From Rosellinia necatrix (Eukaryota; Ascomycota; Sordariomycetes; Xylariales; Xylariaceae), in the NCBI GenBank assembly GCA_021209875.1, contig JAGYVD010000004.1, positions 868,001-932,000 on the forward strand: a DNA stretch of 64,000 nucleotides. Reading direction: 5' to 3'. Made by a program: the position numbers and the translations under genes. Under the pieces are notes generated by a model, which worked only from the letters and a program-made list of their open reading frames with translations, searched no databases and was not told the origin of the DNA. The stretch's first letter is position 1. The number at the start of each line of letters is the position of its first letter. This document shows positions 1-10,991 of the stretch, one piece after another.

Positions 1-785
1 CTTGCCGTGCTACTCCCGGCTCTCTATTACGTGACCTGCCTCACATACGGCTCCGTTCTTTTCGCAGCCACCGGGTCCGTGGTATACAAGGAGTTCTATC
101 ACTTCACGATCACTCAGACCGGTCTCATCTTATCGATTCCGTTGATCATTGGAAATCTAATTGGCGAAGCGGGCGCGGGGTGGTTCATCGACCGACTGAT
201 CTACCTACATGCGAAGAGACATGATGGCGAAAGACCCCCGGAGGCACGGCTCGACGCATTGTGGCTTGTCCTTCTTCTTCCCATTGGAACTATCATTGAT
301 GGGATTTGCATCAGCCACTCGGAAACTTCAAGCTGGGTTGGTAACGCATTTGGCATGGCAATTGCGAATATTGGATTCCAAGTTTCAACGACTGTCGTGT
401 ACGCCTATTGCACCGATGTGGGTGACACTCTACCAGCTGTCTTAGATATAACGACAACGCTGACCTCTATTCACTTAGTGCTATAAACCCCAGAGTGTCG
501 AGATATCAGCCGTGATCAATTTCTTCCGGAATATATTCGGCGGTATCCTTTCTTTCTACGCGTAAGTCTCTTAACCCCTTTTCCACTAGTACACAAGGAC
601 GGCACTGGTTAATGTTTACCCGCAGCCTCCCTCTCGCTAGGAGTATAGGCTTTCAGTATGCTTGGCTCGTATTCGCCTTTATCAACATCATACTGCTTTT
701 GCCCCTGGCTGTATTGCGATGGAAAGGGCAACAAATTAGGGCCAGTGCATGGCAGAAACCTCCGACTTTCCACAACGATATTTGA
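1..785 (+). CDS. MFS transporter, 3' end (5' end outside window)
   Basis: This is the C-terminal half of a 12-TM major facilitator superfamily carrier in a plasma or organelle membrane. The window begins inside the gene. Exons are 1-417, 479-561 and 626-785. Introns are 418-478 (gtgggt...ttag) and 562-625 (gtaagt...gcag), and all phases agree. The hydrophobic segments, the loop after VYAYCTD and the continuation CYKPQSVEISAVINFFRN are typical of fungal drug or small-molecule MFS proteins. The last helix, AWLVFAFINIILLLPLAVL, is followed by a short hydrophilic tail ending HNDI. The substrate cannot be told from this part. Without splicing the frame would stop at 484, so the first intron is needed to read the gene. 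Confidence 0.85.
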
Positions 786-928
786 TATATGATGTATAAG
801 TGAATGAATGAAGAACCACATAGTCAAAAGCTTTGATGGTGGGTATTATAATAGCCAAGTCATGAGGGCTTGGCCCCTATAGTTGCGACGTTGAAAACGA
901 CGACCCCTGAGGAAATCGGTGTTATGTC

Positions 929-1090
929 TGTCACAGTTCACACTGCTGGTAGTTCCAGAAATGACTTATGTTATTGCACAAGGAGGGAAAACTCCTCGCT
1001 TGGTCAGTCGCCAGCTACTCGCTTCTTTTATATACAGTATTCTGGCCCGTGCCCTAGTGGGGTCCTTAGGTTAGAACTAGTTCCGTGACA
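929..1090 (-). mobile_element. Solo LTR-like element, copy A (162 bp)
   Basis: The element is 162 bp. On the minus strand it begins TGTCACGG and ends CTGTGACA, and it is flanked by a perfect 5-bp duplication ATGTC (924-928 and 1091-1095). It carries a TATA box (TGTATATAAAAG, minus strand). It is about 90% identical, by eye, to the element at 5484-5645, with most differences being transitions. TG...CA ends, a 5-bp duplication and an internal promoter fit a solo LTR of a retrotransposon better than a MITE. No internal retroelement coding region lies nearby. Confidence 0.7.
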
Positions 1091-1095
1091 ATGTC

Positions 1096-1797
1096 GTTGT
1101 CAATATTAATAGATGCATGAAGATAAGGTCATGTGTATGTGACCTAGCTTAGACATGTCGTAAATTTACGAGTGAAATCCTAGTTTAACCGAGGATCAAT
1201 TCAATGACCCGCCGTTTGAATGATCCTCTCCGTTTGGCGCTCACGATAGTGACTTGCGATTCCACGCAAAATTAAGCTAGTGGGGTCTGAATCCTCGGTG
1301 GTGCCTCGTCTCGTGGGAGCGCTAAGTGCCGCTAGATAGAGCCCCTTCCTTCCCGTCTTGGATATTGACTGTGTATTGTAAGGAGGGATAACAAGTTCAA
1401 AGAATGCCATGCCACCATTTTATATCCCCATAATTATGCCAATAGAATTTTCTTAATGTATATTTTTGTTCGCTTAAAGAACCCATGTTTGCTTATTCTG
1501 AAATTCCCGTGTCGATGTCGAGTGTGCCGATTTCTAATTCCCCCATCCACTACGCGTGACCTGCCATCGCCTCCAATTAGAGGCTTTCTTATAGTACCCA
1601 CTTTGTCACTCGGTCCAAAGCTTCAGGTATCTGTTGCTTGATCTCGAGATCAACTCTTCTTGATAAATACTTCATGCCCCGGTCCGTTGATCCTCCATTC
1701 CCCTCTTCTCCCTTTCCTTTCGTTTCCTTTCGGCTCGATTGTCCGTATTCCAGCCAATAGCAAAAAATATATTGTATACTTCTGAGGTCTGGCTTTC
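1096..1797. other. Intergenic, no gene seen
   Basis: About 700 bp of AT-rich, stop-rich sequence between the first LTR-like element and the mariner remnant. I see no coding pattern, RNA gene or repeat that I can support. Confidence 0.5.
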
Positions 1798-1820
1798 TAG
1801 TGTTCTACTTTTTGAGAGGT

Positions 1821-2948
1821 CTAGCACTTGGTATACCACCCCTTGGCCGCCATAACCGCTTCTATACGATCGTTCATGCTCTCTACCAGCCGATTTAGCA
1901 CTTCGTCTTCAAACTCCTTCCACACCCGCAAAGCCGTAATTCGAAGTAATTCAAGTGCTTTAGCATTTTTAGGCATAGCCGATAGCTCTGGCTCAAGCTC
2001 GCAAATACGCTCTTTAAGCAGTTTCCACAAGTTTTCGATAGGGTTAAGGTTGGAGGCCAGTCGACCAACAACACCCCGTTTTCTTCAGCCCACGGCTTCA
2101 ACCAATCTTGGACTACAGCTGCTGTATGTGTAGGGGCATTATCTTGGGCGTATACAGAGCCTGGCTCACATATAGTCGGCAATATTTCTTGAAGTGCAGC
2201 GAAAATAACTCGGCCGGTGACTCCGTCGCGCTTTGCTTCAGGGTCTCCGTGAAGGTCCAGAAGCGCAGTGCGTTTATTGAACCCAAATGTGACCATAAAC
2301 ATCTGCCCGTGACGAGTTGACTTCACTTTGCCTTGTACATTCTGTGGTAGTAATTTCTCGCCCTAGAACGAAGTATTCGTTAGGGAATCCATAAGTGAAG
2401 TTGGGGCTTGATTTCAGTGGCTAGAGCTTACGCGCCGGCAAAACACCCACTTGGTTCATTCGCCTTGCCCACCCTGCACCGTTGACTCGTCTTGAAAAAT
2501 CCAACGTCTCCAGTATTCTTTAGGCTTGTTTCTATGTGCCCGTGCAATTTCTAGGCGTAATTTGGCCGTTTCTTCACTTAGTTTTGGCCGCCGAAGTGCT
2601 TTAGAGTGAAACATAGCTACGGCTTGAAGGTAGGCTAAAACCGTGGCCCCTACAACGTGGCCACCGATCTCCCCGGCCAGCAACCTAGGGGATATAAAAG
2701 GATTGATATGCCCTTGATCGCGGTCCGTTAGTTTGGGTGGACGACCACAGCGTGGTAAAACTTTGGCTGATTTTTGGACCCTGTTAACGCGAGACGATCC
2801 CGCGTACAGAGTCCCTCGGAACTCCCTCAATACGCGCGATATTGCCGGCTTTAATACCTATCAAATACAGGGTTACAATCCTTGTCCTATTGTGAGGCGA
2901 AAGCTCTTTTAGCTTAATTTCTGACCTTGTTGGCGTTGAGGGAGCCAT
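1821..2948 (-). pseudogene. Tc1/mariner-type (DDE) transposase, frameshifted
   Basis: This is a cut-and-paste transposase of the Tc1/mariner (IS630) superfamily. It reads from an ATG at 2948 (MAPSTPTRSEIKLKELSPHN) through a helix-turn-helix region (GRPPKLTDRDQGHI). The first catalytic block is RWIFQDEST, the second is YAQDNAPTHTA, and the third is LNPIENLWKLLKERI. Two frame changes break it, near 2790-2830 and near 2045, and a non-coding stretch lies at about 2330-2456. The spacing of the last two acidic residues fits DD34E. Possible terminal repeats are CAGTGGGTCTAAAAAAG (minus strand, ending about 3032) and a weak match at about 1798, so the element may span about 1798-3033. It is inactive. 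Confidence 0.75.
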
Positions 2949-3069
2949 TTTTGAAATATAAGGGTGGTTGGGGGCTTGTCGCGAAAAAACGCGGGTTGGA
3001 TAAAATCGAGCGAGACTTTTTTAGACCCACTGGTAGGATGGTGGCACATACAGTGTGTGTTTAGGTCGC

Positions 3070-3223
3070 TGTCGCGGAACTAAACCTAATAGAATACAGC
3101 ACAGACCAAGGAACCAAGGTATATAAAGAGAACTAGATAGATTTTGCTAGTATAGGTAGAACTTCCTCCTTGTGCAATAATAATAGTCATTTACTGGAAT
3201 TACCAGCAGTGAGAACTGTGACA
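3070..3223 (+). mobile_element. Solo LTR-like element, copy C (154 bp, diverged)
   Basis: It starts TGTCGCGGAACTA and ends GAACTGTGACA. It is flanked by near-identical 5-mers GTCGC (3065-3069) and GACGC (3224-3228). A TATA box (GGTATATAAAG) lies mid-element. The first 25 and last 65 bp match copies A and B, while the middle is diverged. It is probably an older or sister-family solo LTR. Confidence 0.6.
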
Positions 3224-3483
3224 GACGCGCAAGGCAGCGAGTTCTTGCGGCAAGCTAGTCACATGCTTACACGATGTTTGCTGCGCCATATATCGCACTA
3301 TACAAGAATACGAAGCCGGATGTGGTCTCTTCAATGCCCATTACCACATCTCACTCTCACGATGACACCGCCGCCACCGATGTCCTATAAGGGCTGCTGC
3401 GCTGCAGCTATGTTGCAGCGCGGCCCTGGTAATTAGCCCAAATGCCCCGTGCGTGGCAGTTGTTCCATCGGCGAGTCGCCGCG

Positions 3484-3792
3484 ATGATTCGCAGCATTAG
3501 AACGCTTCTTCGTTAGCTCCCGATCATATCCAAGAAGAGTTTTGCGCTGGCGCTCCTCGCGTTGTTCCTCGTTCGTCTAGTGCCATCATTCACAAGTTCG
3601 GAAGATGGCTTTCCCGCACAGAGCGGCTTTGTCTATCAGCTGAGGCGTGGCAATGAGTCTCAGCCAGCCGAGTATCTGAACGCCACGACACAGAAGCAGT
3701 TTGGCGCACTACTGGCGGGGCAATCCCTCACATTCGAGGATGCCGTGGCTGAATACAAGAGAGGATACAGAAGATCACCGACAGACGACTGA
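3484..3792 (+). pseudogene. Truncated GT90/CAP10-like glycosyltransferase N-terminus
   Basis: Read from the ATG at 3484, one frame gives a type-II membrane start: MIRSIRTLLR, then an in-frame TAG at 3514-3516, then LPIISKKSFALALLALFLVR (signal anchor). The following luminal stem ends in FEDAVAEYKRGYRRSP. That last motif resembles the (A/E)Y(R)RRYxRxPP region that precedes the catalytic domain in fungal GT90/CAP10-like proteins. The frame ends at 3792 and no catalytic domain follows. The stop sits where a Gln codon is expected (CAG to TAG), a C-to-T change. I infer a decayed 5' fragment; the family call is moderate. Confidence 0.45.
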
Positions 3793-5258
3793 AACGGAGG
3801 GGCGAGGGGACTGGGAGGAGAATATCATGGCTCCTGTTTAGAAAGCGCATTTTGTTCACGCGAAAGCAAGATGGCCCCCCCGTGTCAAGTGAGGCTTCTA
3901 TGTAGAGTTAAGCTAGGGTTAGTTTATGCTACAGAAAAGGATGGGGACCAACTAGTTGGTTGGCTATACAGGTATTGCAGGCTAAGTAGGGCCACTTATT
4001 TCTGACTAGTTCCTACCCCCTAGTATACTGTAGCAGTTTAGCAGTCCAAGTCCATTTGCGCAAACACAAAATAAAATGGCACGACACGTCTTTGCTATTG
4101 TAGCCTGTCGAAGAAAGACTACAAGTACTGTGAGCACGTAGATGTTGGGCGGATGCCACTCTCCAATCTAACTATAGCACATAATCTAGGCTCCTCACTC
4201 TTTCCATATACAGATATCTATTTAGCTGCGAGATCGTCCATGTCTATTGTGTGACAACAGAAACCGTGGCTGAAGCTGTCAGAGAGCTTGGTTGTTGATT
4301 CCTCGGCAACCATGATTAGAGAGGACCAGCCCGCGCGCGTGACAATCGCCGCCCCAAGAATCGGCCCTCTTCACTCTTTTCTTTTCTTTTCCTCCTCATT
4401 TTAGCCACCTATGGCTGTGAATTTTGAAGTGCCATGGTAGGTGATTGTTTGCTTTCCAGCAGAAGCGACATGATCTCGGCAGGTGTCATGTTAAGAATAC
4501 CCAGAGTGAGGTCTAGTCACTATGAGGTAGCAGCTGGTTAGCAGGTGAATAGCCAAGTATAGAGGTAGGGCTTAATATCATTAATTCCTGGGCCCGCCAT
4601 TTAGGTGGGAGGCATTCAGTCGTTATATACACAAATATATCTCTAGAGCTACACCATAGGGTAGCTGGTACCTCGCCGTGTGATTTATCCTCCTGACAGC
4701 AGGGCCAAATTCCAGCTCAGGCAAGTAGGCGGTAACTCTAGCCGAGGTAGTCGCCACAACTGGGGAAGGTGGGGGCTGGTTAACTAGGTTGAGGCTCGGG
4801 AATCTACCCCATAGCGCAAGATACAGATGTTGCCGGCATCATTGAAACGAACTGAGAGCCTAGACCGAGGTTGGAGATACGATCGGTGTCGTTTATTTAT
4901 GCGCAATGAAGTTGCGGTTGCAGGCAGCAGTTCGTCGCAAGATCCTTTTTCTGGGCGGAGGTTGGCTGACACTGCGGTTGGATAAAAGCAAATGATAGAA
5001 TACGTAGTTGTATCAGAAGATTCGCCAAAATTAGTCGCGTCTCTTAATGCGACCAACTTCCCCTTAACAATCTACATAGAATTGGTCAGTCAGGAGGCGA
5101 AATTACGTGCTAAAAAGCTTTGTCCATGACCCACCCGCTACCAACCCATACAAATCAGCCATAGACTTCAACATACGCTTATATAGCCAAATAAATCGTT
5201 AAAATATATACTATACGTCAATCGGCTAGTTATTGCAAGGGCTTCAATACTTCGTACA
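3793..5258. other. Intergenic, no gene seen
   Basis: About 1.5 kb of mixed composition with many stops in all frames. A 90-codon minus-strand ORF at 4784-5056 shows no recognizable motif and I do not call it. Confidence 0.5.
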
Positions 5259-5884
5259 TCAACCCCTAGGTTTACGAACGGCTCGAGCCCTTCGCGGCAT
5301 ACTAAGGATTAACCCATCGATTAGACTTTGATCGAGACCTTCCTACGCGTCAACGATCCAAGTCTTCAACAAAGCAATATCCTCAGCGTTATTCTTAAGC
5401 TGGTGAAATTCGGGGTGTTGCCAGTGGATTTCTGACTTTAAAGCCTTCTATATATGTTCGATTGAGTTCATATCCGGGCTATGTGTCACGGAACTAGTCC
5501 TAACCTAATAACTCCACTAGGGCACGGGCCAGAATACTATATATAAAAGGAGCGAGTAGCTGGCGACTGACCAAGTGAGGAATCCTCCCTCCTTGTGCAA
5601 TAACATAAGTTATTTCTGGAACTACCAGCAGTACGAACTGTGACACTATGGGCCGGCCAGTCCATAACCCATATTTCATGCCTTTCGAACCAAGTTTCCG
5701 TAGCCCTAGAACGGTGTATTCGCGCATTATCTTGCTGAAAAAAAAAAAAAACACCTAGCGTATAGATTGGAAGCAGGCCTATCTCCAGAGCCTTCATATA
5801 ACTCCGGGAACTGTAGCCATTGCGGGCAGATTCGGCGTCTCGTTCCATAATATCGATTTTAGAGCAGGTGTGGGTCATGCACAA
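5259..5884 (-). pseudogene. Second Tc1/mariner transposase fragment, interrupted by an LTR
   Basis: On the minus strand the fragment reads MERDAESARNGYSSRSYM... to the catalytic block QQDNARIHRSRATETWFERH and ...VMDWPAH. There the 162-bp LTR-like element (5484-5645) interrupts it. It resumes at once with SPDMNSIEHI. Joining across the 5-bp duplication CTATG keeps the frame. Downstream, TAG replaces Trp twice (EHI-stop-KALK and VDA-stop-EGL), a G-to-A change expected from RIP. It ends at a TGA at 5259-5261. The N-terminal DNA-binding part is missing, and a run of 13 A (T on the coding strand) at about 5740 adds further damage. It is a different subfamily from the 1821-2948 copy. Confidence 0.7.
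5484..5645 (+). mobile_element. Solo LTR-like element, copy B (162 bp)
   Basis: It begins TGTCACGGAACTAG and ends GAACTGTGACA, flanked by a perfect 5-bp duplication CTATG (5479-5483 and 5646-5650). It has a strong TATA box (CTATATATAAAAGG, about 5537-5550). It is the same length as copy A. It lies inside a transposase pseudogene, so it is younger than that insertion. Confidence 0.75.
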
Positions 5885-6549
5885 GGCTTTTTTGGCACGT
5901 AATTTTAAATTGGCAGAATTCGCGGGGCATTGAATGCACTAGTTACCAAGTATTATGTTAGCCAATGGGAGCGTGTAAAAAGCGATGCCCACATAAGGCT
6001 GATACCCGCATGGCAAAACATAATGCCCACGTAGTAACTACCATCTGGGCGGCCGGGAGTTCTAGTATTAAAAATAAATATATATAAAAAGTTTTAAGAC
6101 TTTTTTTAAGTTTTAAAAAAGTTCAGAAATTAATTGTTAACCTTATTAAGCTTTAAATACAATTATAAACCCCCGCCTACGGCCTAGAACAAGCCTCTTT
6201 ACTCACTCCGTGATGTGATCCCTACGACTGACAGAGACAGCCTGTCGAGATCGTCATTCTCCTGGATATTTTGCGATTTGTTCTGCTCGTCGGCGTTGCA
6301 ACCTTCATAGTTGTAGGGGTCCTTTTGGTCGGGCATTTCTGATGTCGTAAGATCGAGCGATGTTGTCAGCGAAATTTTGAGCAGAGTGGAAGAAACAAAT
6401 GACGGGAAAGAAAATTTAGAAAAGGCCAAAGAAAGTGGGACCATGATATATGTACTAACGGCAGCCAGCACTCTACTGTAACTCGGCCTAGAAGCTCTGC
6501 TATGCCACCTTCTAGGCAGGGCAGGAGCAGGGGAGTGATGACATAAGGA

Positions 6550-6657
6550 GTTACATCACCCTAGTAGTAGTAGTAGTAGCAGTAGTAGTGGTGGTGGTGG
6601 TGGTGGTGATATTAACGTCTAATATCACTACTACTACTACTAGTTACATCACCCTAG
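6550..6657. repeat. Triplet-repeat hairpin between 15-bp direct repeats
   Basis: The 15-mer GTTACATCACCCTAG occurs at 6550-6564 and 6643-6657. Between the copies lie (AGT)n then (GGT)n on the left and (ACT)n on the right, around a small palindrome GATATTAACGTCTAATATC. The block can fold into a long imperfect hairpin. Confidence 0.7.
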
Positions 6658-7553
6658 CTAAACCACGCAAGAAAGCAAGCCGCTTTGTTTGCAGAGCAGG
6701 CGATCGTCTTGCTCTAAGACCGTTTACTGTGTAATGCATCGTATGTGGTACTAACTACCCAAAGTGTTTGTCCACCCCCTGTAGGAAGAAGACCAAGGCA
6801 TTCTCGGTTAGTTGGTCTGCATATGCCGCCAATAGGCTTGTACATATACTAGTGTACACTATTGGAATTGTGCATGGGTCATCCTTCCAGTTCCAAGTTC
6901 TTTCATTAGCTCCCTTCACCGATTCGTAAGATTAGCCCACCGTGTTGCCATAGCACGACTCAGACTGTGTCCGTGCTCACTCTGACAGTATACCTCATCG
7001 GGATTTTTATCCTTTCGGCTGCAGTTCTGGCACTCGCGCTTTTAGCGGGCCGGCACTGATTCGTTGGTCAAACATGCACATGCACTAAATGAAAGTGAGT
7101 AATGAATGGCGCCGCGACGATGTAGTAGGAGTTTTCATTGGGTATGGTATCACGTGCAAACCCTCCAATGCTTCAGCGACAGTCCTCGTGGCAAGCACGC
7201 CGTTAAGATATCCCTAGCTATACCGGTCGTGCCACACCGGCGCAGGGCTCAGCCCCCCAAAAAGAAAGTAGTAATACCACATTGGGGTTACATATAATAT
7301 TTCATGACAATCCTACCCATCCCGACAATCCTTTAGGATGCTACCGTCGTAGTCTTCTATACATACATACCGTATCTCGAATCCCCGGGTACGTGGTAAG
7401 GGACATACGGATCCTGCACCCCTGTTTGGTTACGCACTCACCCAAACGCCCGGGCTGCTTTTGGGTAGTGTAGTTGAACTGCCGTGACGTGCAGTGACTA
7501 CACTTCGTAGAATCTGATCCCAGAGGAATACAACGTGGGATATTGAACACTTA

Positions 7554-7581
7554 GGATACATGTCTCTTCTTACATGTATCC
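7554..7581. repeat. Perfect 10-bp hairpin with 8-nt loop
   Basis: GGATACATGT and ACATGTATCC flank the loop CTCTTCTT. No adjacent gene ends here, so its role is unknown. Confidence 0.6.
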
Positions 7582-8093
7582 CTCGCACTTGAGAAGGCTT
7601 TAGGGTTGACTGCTACCAGACCTGATTATCCCCGTGCAAGTACATATGTATCGTCCTCGCCCCGGTCGCTAGCACGTACTGGTGAAACAGCCTTACCGTG
7701 CGTGTGCTGCACAATTTTCGTCTATAGTTTCAACTGCCGGCGGCTGCGGAAATGACGTTTGTTAGCGCGAGAGGAAGCGGGCTGAGTAATATGTATAAAG
7801 TTTGTTTGTTCTGAAGCCAGTATTTTGACTCCTATTAGACAGAATCCAAACACGTGGGCTTACGTCTGCCGCAAGTTCATTTATAGACGTGCTTAAAGCA
7901 TCAGTTAAATAGGTATAATAAAATTTGGTACTCTACACAGGTTTCATATATCGATCGTAATACACCAATGGGACCAGCCCAAGACAGAGCTCAGTCGGCT
8001 CCTCAGTTGAGGACGGGCTAGGGCGATTAATTATAATGCATCCTATTCCTCCTTTTGCCTTGACTTGCCGCTCGTGTCCGCATATTTCTTCCC

Positions 8094-9721
8094 CTACTTG
8101 GGAAGGCGGGTGCTAGGACTTTTCCTCATCGGACCAGTAGCGAAAGCAAAACTCTGCGGGGGCTGTCGCTGCTCATCGCCCGGCACTGATGTCACAGCAA
8201 TCTCGATGTCCTTCCTAATTCCATCACTGTTTTCGTCGCTCTGGGTATTCGGTATGGGGCTCTGTGAAGGGTTTGCTGCCGTCAAGTCCTGCAACTTGAC
8301 TTGCCCTTGGCTAAGCATGCGCTCCTCACTCTCTGTGAATGTGAGCCCAGTCAAAGGGTTCGCAGTACGAGGGGCCCGACCCTGCTTGTTTTGACCATCT
8401 CTAGCACCACCGCCGAATGTCGCAATGCTTCTCCTAAACTTTCCGTCCGTTGATTTCTCGTAGCTGCCACTGCGCATAGATCGCGCCAAACTGCTGAATA
8501 TTGGCTTAAGCCATCCGCTAACGAGTGGAAACGCCATGGGTAGGTTTGTCGTGATGACCGCAACGAAGGTTTCGCGAACGGCCCAGGAGCCAGCCGTCTG
8601 AGCACCGCCTATCGGATCCTATCATCCGGTAATATTAGTAAGACCGAATTCTTGCTTGACCAAAACAGAGCGACCCAGTGTTGCCTACCGTAACAATCAA
8701 GACGGCTCGTATTAGGGCACAAACAATGATGAACACGCCGCCGCTGAATAGAATAATCAAGCCGATCTTCTTCGGAAGCGCCAGCGTAGTATTCCAGAGC
8801 ATCGGAATCGGTATCGAGAGGAGGTATAGGTCAGAGAGTATGTTCAAGGAGGCATATACCCAGACGATCCGGGTAGAGACAGCGGGCTGGCAGCCATCTT
8901 CGATCGTAAAGTCAGCTTCACCTGATATGACAAGGTTACCAAGAGCATAGACCTGCCGACTTACCACCTGGATCTGGGTTTATCTGCCAGTATTTGTGAA
9001 ACGGACGACAGCCCAAGAAAAGATTCAGGGTTGCTGCTAAGTATGTAGTGCCGAGGAGAGCAAAGCCAATATAAATACGACGGCGATAGGTTTGTCCCAG
9101 GCCAGACTGATACAAACAAGTATTAAAAATTGGTTTAATAATGCATTAAAGAAGTGCTAAGGGATAGCTACCGTGAGTCGGATGTAAAAGACCAACAGTG
9201 AAGCCTTGAGAGTCCATAGCAGGGCAGAGTATGTCGACCAGCCGGAGATTTGAATCTTGCACCCCGTTACTCTGAACAGCGACAGAGTTAACGAACAGCT
9301 CACATAACATAGGCGTGGTGGCATACCTCGTATGATATTCCGCACTATTTGGATCCAGATTCCGTCGTTGAGCAACCGTCATGCCATTGTTGGCCAGTCC
9401 CATTGCCACAGCACCAACGGAATAGGCAAGGGCTGTTTCGGCTGCATAAATCAGCTGCAATGGAAGCATGCGATTTAGTAAACGCCTTTGCATGGGGCTA
9501 AGAGGAGCTGAGCATACCATTGCCAACCAGACTAGATAGTCGTCGCCCTGTAATCCTTTAAACCCAACTTGCTTGACGCGAGCGAGTGTCCGAATTGCTG
9601 TCACCGTTAAACCGACCGCAAACAATGTAAAGTCTTCGGTGACAAATTGTTGAAAAGCACTTGCTGCCGCCGCCGCTGCTTCGGCTGCCGCCTCCTGATC
9701 CATCGGCGAATTGACAGACAT
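8094..9721 (-). CDS. Fungal rhodopsin-domain (7-TM) integral membrane protein
   Basis: This is a 435-aa plasma-membrane protein of the fungal rhodopsin-domain family (SAT4/Pth11-related). Its biochemical role is unproven; some relatives act in surface sensing. There are six exons on the minus strand: 9721-9518, 9454-9327, 9271-9172, 9106-8965, 8897-8689 and 8618-8094. All introns are GT-AG, 55-70 nt, and phases agree throughout. Family marks in order are GDDYLVWLAM in the first loop and helix, STYSALLWTLKASLLVFYIR, NLFLGCRPFHKYWQINPDPG, GCQPAVSTRIVWVYASLNI, the helix DLYLLSIPIPMLW, and the final helix NLPMAFPLVSGWLKPIF. The C-terminal tail of about 130 aa is polar and Ser/Thr-rich, so probably cytosolic. 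An Ala-rich stretch sits near the N-terminus. No cysteine-rich CFEM domain is present. Confidence 0.85.
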
Positions 9722-10991
9722 GATCTAAGAGTGTGAGGAGGGGGCACCGGACAACAAAACGCTCATGAGCAACAGTCCGGCAACAAAGATGTTCGAGAAT
9801 CAGATACGGATAGTTTAGCCAGAGTGAAGCGGCGTACGGGGCTAATGGTTTTAAGGAACATTACCACTTCTAGATCGATCTGGCATACGATCGACGTTGT
9901 TTTTTTCATGTTACATGGAGAGTGACATTTCGTTTATTTCACGCGTGCTAGTATCTTAAACAAGAACCCTGGTATATTGAACACTCAGTTTACGGCCGGG
10001 CTAGGTGACCGGAAAGAACCCGGTATGCGTGAACTTGCAGTATCGCGGATTCCGAAGAGGTGTGCCGAGCTCATCTCTAACAGGGCCGCTTACCGGAATG
10101 GTTCGATATCAGGCAGGGAGGCCGCATGAAGCTGGGGACTGCTTCAAATCGGATTGGATCGTTTAAAAGCTATCGACTCCCCTTGGCTTCTTCCCCAGCT
10201 CTACAACAATATCGCGCTTTGCGACTGAAGACTACTTAGATACCTTGAATAGCATGCATGTTTACATGCAGGTTCATCTATGATTTCCCTATCCTTCAGG
10301 TTCTTCTATCTGCACGCGGGGGTTGTGCCCCTATATGATCTAGAGATGTGCAGATTCCCCTGCCTGTGATGCGTTCCTACCGGGTCGGAAGTAATCGAAC
10401 CCGGTGCGACTTCACACCGTGCTTGCAATTAATCTACATCGGTTTTACTGGACTCGTCAAGCTGCTGGGCCATAAGCCGGCCCAGGCTTCTTCCGAGTAC
10501 AATCCCGGTTGGGGAACAACCCCTGTTGGCAGGACCCCTGTCATACAACACCGTTGGCGGCAAGGGAGAACAGGATCCTGGCATCTTGGAAGGCAGCGAG
10601 ATCCTCCAATATTGGTTCGTGCATGGCCATTGCAACCCCGTTGATCTGATCTGATCCATCACCACTCCGCACGGGACCCTGCACAAACGCATTCCCCCTT
10701 ACTTGTGCTTGGTCGCAACGCACATTATACAAATAAGCCAAAAGGGGGCAGTTAACGTTAACTGAGTTACTATAGGCAATTGTGCTTCATCTACCCTATG
10801 GGAGCGTGCCTGCAAGGGGGAACTGCTTTTCTTACGTATGGGACCAATTCCCGTCCCTCAACTCTCGAAGACCGACGGTTTTCTTTTCTCAACCACCAGT
10901 AAGGTTGCACGACATATCTTATTGGATTGGAGAGAGGGTCTTATTTTCTGGGACAGATCGGGCCGCTTAGCGACTAAGAGATCACCTACCC
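9722..10991. other. Intergenic between divergent genes
   Basis: About 1.27 kb, probably holding the promoters of the rhodopsin-like gene (left) and the monooxygenase (right). A 7-bp inverted repeat ACCGGGT/ACCCGGT (10379-10405) is visible. No coding pattern is supported. Confidence 0.5.

Larger units (their letters stand above)
5900..8093. other. Intergenic, no gene seen
   Basis: About 2.2 kb with an AT-rich stretch (6060-6180). A 90-aa minus-strand ORF at 6199-6471 has a hydrophobic start but no family signal. A triplet-repeat hairpin and a short perfect hairpin lie here and are listed separately. I see no convincing gene. Confidence 0.45.

Noticed and set aside
929..3223. Copies A and C read as the terminal inverted repeats of one mariner element around 1821-2948
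   Set aside because: Each copy is a complete unit with its own 5-bp flanking duplication, copy B occurs alone elsewhere, and mariner elements duplicate TA only. They fit independent solo LTRs.
6199..6471. 90-aa ORF with hydrophobic N-terminus
   Set aside because: Hydrophobic start is not followed by any recognizable domain, and flanks are repeat-like.
10379..10405. Inverted repeat resembling a tRNA T arm
   Set aside because: No cloverleaf can be built around it; only a 7-bp stem.
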